Of a stretch of 64,000 nt of DNA, positions 60,270 through 64,000 are shown piece by piece; the first letter of the stretch is position 1, and each line of letters starts with the position of its first letter. The DNA is from Alcanivorax limicola (lineage in GTDB: Bacteria > Pseudomonadota > Gammaproteobacteria > Pseudomonadales > Alcanivoracaceae): positions 186,001-250,000 of the forward strand of contig NZ_JAIOUB010000003.1 in NCBI RefSeq assembly GCF_019931215.1, given 5' to 3'. Below the pieces are notes generated by a model. It made no database searches and was not told the origin of the DNA. It was given only the letters and a program-made list of their open reading frames with translations. Position numbers and translations under genes: made by a program.

Positions 60270-60530
60270 GTGATAAAGCCGGATAGTGCAAGGGTATCGA
60301 AGCTGCTTTTCTATTCCACCGCAATAGTACTTTTCCTGTACAGCTTGGCTTCGCTACGAAAGCTTTACGTGTTGCACACATCCCCCGAGTCCATCAGTGC
60401 CGACGCCATATCACCTTATGTCGAGCTCACAGTGGTGTTTCTCATCGTGCTGACCTATGGCCTGTATCGCCTTGTGGGCTATCTTCGTCACGGTGAAGAG
60501 CGGGCGTTTTTGCGTAAGTATGGGAAGTGA
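60270..60530 (+). CDS. Small two-helix membrane protein, unknown
   Basis: 86 residues from the GTG at 60270, with AGGAGG 5 nt upstream; the GTG at 60264 overlaps that site. Two transmembrane helices (about 11-29 and 50-69) around a short loop (LHTSPESISADAIS), and a basic C-terminus. Starts 20 nt after the second pilin, so likely co-transcribed with it. No family recognised; role in pilin assembly or as a partner of the SpeE-like protein would be a guess. Confidence 0.65.
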   Translation: MIKPDSARVSKLLFYSTAIVLFLYSLASLRKLYVLHTSPESISADAISPYVELTVVFLIVLTYGLYRLVGYLRHGEERAFLRKYGK

Positions 60531-60618
60531 TGTCAGAATGACATCATGGGCATGGCCGTTTTCTACGATAGGATGCCGTGGGGATAAAGAATTACAGGGA
60601 GCGGCGGGCATAGGGATA

Positions 60619-61056
60619 GTGCATAGACTACGGCTTCACCAAATCTTCGTTTTATGGCGATGCAGTTATCAAGCTGCTTTCTTGATGGGCTCGCTCCTCT
60701 GGTGTGTGATGGCTGCAGCCGCCACGCCCCTTGACAAACCTTCTCTACTTGTCTCCAGTCCGGATTCTGATTGCAGCGTGCTCGAAGCGCCGTCGATCAG
60801 CCAAACCTTTCAGCGTCTCGTTCACCTGGACGAGGCGCATATTCCTGTAAGCACTCCAGCAAATATTGACCTCGGTACGCGGCCGCAGCATGCCATGGCC
60901 CTGCAGGCGTTGCTGTCAAATCGCCGTTGGGCAGACGAAGTGCTCCTGATAACACAATCCGGCGATGCCAGCCGTGCGCGGTTGATATGCCAGCAGCTTC
61001 AGCGGCACGGTTTCAGCGCGGCAAGGATAAGCGGGGGCAGGCCTCCCATTTCATAG
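60619..61056 (+). CDS. Hypothetical protein with degenerate rhodanese-like end, start uncertain
   Basis: About 145 residues if the GTG at 60619 is used; ATG at 60685 is the alternative. The N-terminus looks like a signal peptide (basic start, hydrophobic FLMGSLLWCVMAAAA), the remainder VPVSTPANIDL-like and LITQSGDASRARLICQQLQR, HGFSAARISGG resembles the C-terminal half of rhodanese domains, but the catalytic Cys position is Gln/Thr. The stop lies inside the first 63-bp repeat, so the last residues come from repeat sequence and the gene may be truncated. Function unknown. Confidence 0.45.
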   Translation: MHRLRLHQIFVLWRCSYQAAFLMGSLLWCVMAAAATPLDKPSLLVSSPDSDCSVLEAPSISQTFQRLVHLDEAHIPVSTPANIDLGTRPQHAMALQALLSNRRWADEVLLITQSGDASRARLICQQLQRHGFSAARISGGRPPIS

Positions 61057-61152
61057 AGCTACCAGAGCTAATTTGGGTGGCGTGTGCACATAAGCGGGGT
61101 CAGGTCTCACATTTCACAGAACTACCAGCGCTAACTCGGGTGGCGTGTGTGA
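61027..61152. repeat. Tandem direct repeat, two 63-bp units, with a partial third
   Basis: Unit 1 61027-61089 and unit 2 61090-61152 begin ATAAGCGGGG-CAGG and agree at roughly 80% of positions; a degenerate start of a third unit (TAAGAACAGGCTCCAC) follows at 61158. 63 is a multiple of 3 and one frame reads KRGQ(A/V)SHF(I/T)ELP in each. The GGGGTCAGG core resembles repetitive intergenic elements of gammaproteobacteria; identity is not established here. Confidence 0.75.
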
Positions 61153-61224
61153 GATGTAAGAACAGGCTCCACTTCTTGTAAGGGCTGGGTTGCGCCTTCG
61201 TCATCGATATCAAGGTTTTTTCCA

Positions 61225-61572
61225 ATGAAGTCTGTTATTTTTTTGAAGGCCAAGCCGTTTCTATTCATGGCAGCTGTCTTTTCCATGTGGGTTGTTTTCG
61301 CCTTCTTGTATAGTTCATGGAGGGCTTATGAAGTATATAGGGCGTGTGACCGTGTTGAAGTCGGCCAGGGAGTTGAGGATTTGCTTTATGGTCAGCATGG
61401 AATTCTGAATGAAATAGATGATGCCAGAGCTAGTATAGTTATATCTCATGTCGGTTTGTTCAGGACGCATGTATGCTCGATTTACTTCAGTGACGGTGTG
61501 GTTTATGAAAGCAGATGGGGGGCTTACTCATTGCCGAGAAGTCCGGCAGGAATCCGAGACGCCCACCCATAG
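61225..61572 (+). CDS. Hypothetical membrane-anchored protein
   Basis: 115 residues. N-terminal signal anchor (about 10-30, PFLFMAAVFSMWVVFAFLY), then a small soluble domain (DRVEVGQGVEDLLYGQHG, ISHVGLFRTHVCSIYF). More AT-rich than neighbouring housekeeping genes. The stop is 26 nt before the rsuA 3' end (convergent). No family recognised; the tail (SLPRSPAGIRDAHP) may be a frame-shifted or truncated end. Confidence 0.5.
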   Translation: MKSVIFLKAKPFLFMAAVFSMWVVFAFLYSSWRAYEVYRACDRVEVGQGVEDLLYGQHGILNEIDDARASIVISHVGLFRTHVCSIYFSDGVVYESRWGAYSLPRSPAGIRDAHP

Positions 61573-61598
61573 AAAAATGGTTGGCCGACTCGCTTTTC

Positions 61599-62333
61599 TC
61601 AGCACACCTTGTGGGGTGAGAAGGTGGGATTGGCAGCCAGTATCTCGGATGGGCTTACTCGGCGAGATTCGCCGGGCGCTAATGCGGGGTCCAGTTCGAG
61701 CGCACCAATGGCACTACGGTGCAGTGCCAGTACCTTGTTCCGGAACCGGCCGAACATGCGCTTGATCTGATGATAACGGCCCTCGACCAGCCAGACATCG
61801 GCAACATGGTCGCTGACAATCACCAGTTCCGCAGGGCGTGTGGTGATGCCTTCAAAGTCAAAGAACATCCCTTCGGCAAAAGCATGGACATAATCCTGCG
61901 TCAGTGGCTTTTCCAGTGTCACCCGGTAGCGTTTGCGAATGTTGTTTTCCGGGGCGCTCAGCTGCCGCGACCAGCGGCCATCATTAGTCAGCAGCACCAG
62001 GCCGGTGCTGTTGAAATCCAGCCGCCCGGCGATATGCAGGTCAGCGTGGGGCTCTGTCGTCAGCAGATCTATCACGGTGGTGTGTCGTGCATCCCGGGTG
62101 GCGCTGACAATCCCGGCGGGCGTGTTCAGCATCAGGTAGCGAGCTGTGTTGGCTTGTAGCACTTGCTCGTCACAGAGCACCACCGAGAAAGGGCCGATCA
62201 TTGCCTGCCCGTCCCGCGCCACATCGCCATCGACCCGTACACGCCGGGCTGCGAGCAGCTGCTGCACCGCTTTGCGATTCAGGCTGAGTTGTTGGCACAG
62301 AAAGCGGTCAAGCCGCGCATACCTGGATGGCAT
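61599..62333 (-). CDS. rsuA: 16S rRNA pseudouridine-516 synthase RsuA
   Basis: 244 residues from the ATG at 62333 (RsuA starts near RLDRFLC); a GTG- or ATG-extended start 8 codons earlier is less likely. N-terminal S4 RNA-binding domain (about 6-60), catalytic domain with GRLDFNSTGL carrying the nucleophilic Asp, RKRYRVTLEKPL, and VEGRYHQIKRMF. It isomerises U516 of 16S rRNA. Convergent with the small hypothetical gene. Confidence 0.9.
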   Translation of the reverse strand: MPSRYARLDRFLCQQLSLNRKAVQQLLAARRVRVDGDVARDGQAMIGPFSVVLCDEQVLQANTARYLMLNTPAGIVSATRDARHTTVIDLLTTEPHADLHIAGRLDFNSTGLVLLTNDGRWSRQLSAPENNIRKRYRVTLEKPLTQDYVHAFAEGMFFDFEGITTRPAELVIVSDHVADVWLVEGRYHQIKRMFGRFRNKVLALHRSAIGALELDPALAPGESRRVSPSEILAANPTFSPHKVC

Positions 62334-62583
62334 CGTTTCATGGGCTCCCGGGGCCACGGATCAGGTTGGTCAGCATCTGATATTGGCTGACTGGAAACAA
62401 CCGCGTCGTGCGACGTTGCCGGACATTTTTGTGCGGCTGAGGCAACCAGTCATCCCGAGATTGATCTGCATCATGGTATGACCCTGCCACGAGTATGGTT
62501 ATTGATCCCGGTCAAGCTCGCGGCTGCACAGAGGCCCCATGCTTCTTCCGCCCGCTCTTGGGCATCAGGAGAGGAGAAGTACC

Positions 62584-63210
62584 ATGAAGATTGGCAAGTA
62601 TGCGCAGTTTACTCTGGCACAGTTCACTCTGGTCGGCGCAGCAGTGTTGTTTGCGGGTTCGGCTACGGCGGCTGACTGGGTCGTGCGCGGTGGTGTTCAT
62701 CATGTCGAGCCTGCGTCGGACAATGGTCAGGCGGCGGGTATGGATCTGGAGATCGGCAACAGCACGCGGCCCAGCGTGAGTGTCACCTGGATGGCCAGTG
62801 AGCGTGTGGGTATCGAGGTGCTGGGTGCGGTGCCGTTCCGCCACAAGATCGAACTGGACGGGCTGGGTAAGGTGGGTTCTACCCGTCATCTGCCGCCCAC
62901 GGTATCGGTGCAGTACCATTTTCTGCCGGGTGCGGTGGTGCAACCCTATGCGTCTGTGGGCCTCAATTACACCCGCTTCTTCCACACCCGCACGTCGGGG
63001 GCTCTGGCGGGCAGCAAGCTCAAGCTCGAGGATTCCTGGGGATTGGCCGGGCAGGTGGGTGTAGACATCCCGCTGAGCGAGCGCTGGCTGGTGGGCGCGG
63101 ATGTGCGCCATATGGATATCGACAGTGATGTGAAGCTGGATGGCGCCAAGGTCGGTAAAGCGAATATCGATCCCTGGGCGTACGGGCTCTATGCGGGTTA
63201 CCGCTTCTGA
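62584..63210 (+). CDS. OmpW-family outer-membrane protein
   Basis: 208 residues from the ATG at 62584 with GGAGAGGAGAAG upstream. Cleavable signal peptide (1-30, ending ATAADW), then an 8-stranded beta-barrel typical of OmpW: WVVRGGVHHVEP, TRPSVSVTWMASERVGIEVL, TVSVQYHFLPGAVVQPYASVGLNYT and a C-terminal aromatic (AGYRF) for BAM recognition. OmpW-type channels take up small hydrophobic molecules; in oil-degraders related AlkL helps alkane entry, but AlkL-type function is not shown here. Confidence 0.9.
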   Translation: MKIGKYAQFTLAQFTLVGAAVLFAGSATAADWVVRGGVHHVEPASDNGQAAGMDLEIGNSTRPSVSVTWMASERVGIEVLGAVPFRHKIELDGLGKVGSTRHLPPTVSVQYHFLPGAVVQPYASVGLNYTRFFHTRTSGALAGSKLKLEDSWGLAGQVGVDIPLSERWLVGADVRHMDIDSDVKLDGAKVGKANIDPWAYGLYAGYRF

Positions 63211-63317
63211 GGCACCGCGGACAAAGCGACAGCGAGCCGCGCCTTACCGGCGGGTCTCGCTGCGCAAGGTCTGGATGTCACTCTCGGCCAGGCCTGTGAC
63301 ATCGGCAATGCTGTTCT

Positions 63318-64000
<683 letters not shown>

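Noticed and set aside
60927-61181. 84-codon frame reading the 63-bp repeats as 21-residue peptide repeats
   Set aside because: No convincing start or ribosome-binding site; kept only as a note on repeat period, not as a gene.
63211-63317. Possible terminator or gene fragment between the OmpW gene and nadC
   Set aside because: AGCGAG and CTCGCT (63231-63261) can pair, but the stem is short, the loop long and no T-run follows; in-frame readings match no protein I know.

Overview
The window is about 60% GC, densely coded chromosomal DNA of a gammaproteobacterium. The gene order (mlaC-ibaG-murA-hisGDC; rplM-rpsI-petABC-sspAB; rsmI next to lpoA-yraN-diaA-dolP; rnpB; a full mra/dcw cluster through lpxC; secA-argJ; yacG-coaE-pilDCB facing pilA; nadC) is the one known from Pseudomonas, Marinobacter and Alcanivorax relatives. 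The LCAD-like acyl-CoA dehydrogenase, OmpW-family porin and carotenoid oxygenase would suit a marine, Alcanivorax-like oil or lipid degrader. That genus-level guess is inference. No tRNA, rRNA, CRISPR array, transposase or prophage was seen.

Layout. 1-5.2 kb: end of mlaC, ibaG, murA and the overlapping hisGDC genes. 5.2-14.1 kb: degS/algW, a Nif3-family gene, zapG, an alpha/beta hydrolase, zapE, an acyl-CoA dehydrogenase and a small accessory set (four-helix protein, host-attachment-family protein, SGNH hydrolase, aldo/keto reductase). 14.2-15.7 kb: an orphan carotenoid oxygenase. 15.8-20.7 kb: ribosomal proteins L13/S9, cytochrome bc1 (petABC) and stringent starvation proteins (sspAB). 20.7-25.2 kb: envelope genes dolP-diaA-yraN-lpoA opposite rsmI. 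25.2-25.6 kb: RNase P RNA. 25.9-44.0 kb: the mra/dcw cluster of 16 genes, nearly all overlapping or abutting, starting with a recognisable promoter and a triple MraZ box and ending in lpxC with a strong terminator. 44-50.6 kb: dciA, an M23 peptidase, secA, argJ and a Nudix/ThiE-like fusion. 50.7-55.3 kb: yacG, coaE and the type IV pilus genes pilD, pilC, pilB on the minus strand.

55.3-61.6 kb is the least ordinary part. pilA is followed by a TTG-started 1004-residue membrane protein with a spermidine-synthase-like domain, then a second paralogous type IV pilin with its own sigma54-like promoter, then three small proteins of unknown function and a pair of 63-bp direct repeats. This locus is more AT-rich and more loosely packed than the rest, and is the best candidate here for an undescribed system: a pilin-linked, SpeE-like membrane enzyme with a second pilin. 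The right end carries rsuA, an OmpW-family gene and nadC, which is cut by the window edge.

Together the window covers peptidoglycan precursor synthesis and septation (murA, dcw cluster, lpoA, diaA, dolP, zapG, zapE), lipid A commitment (lpxC), Sec export, respiration at complex III, and type IV pilus assembly.
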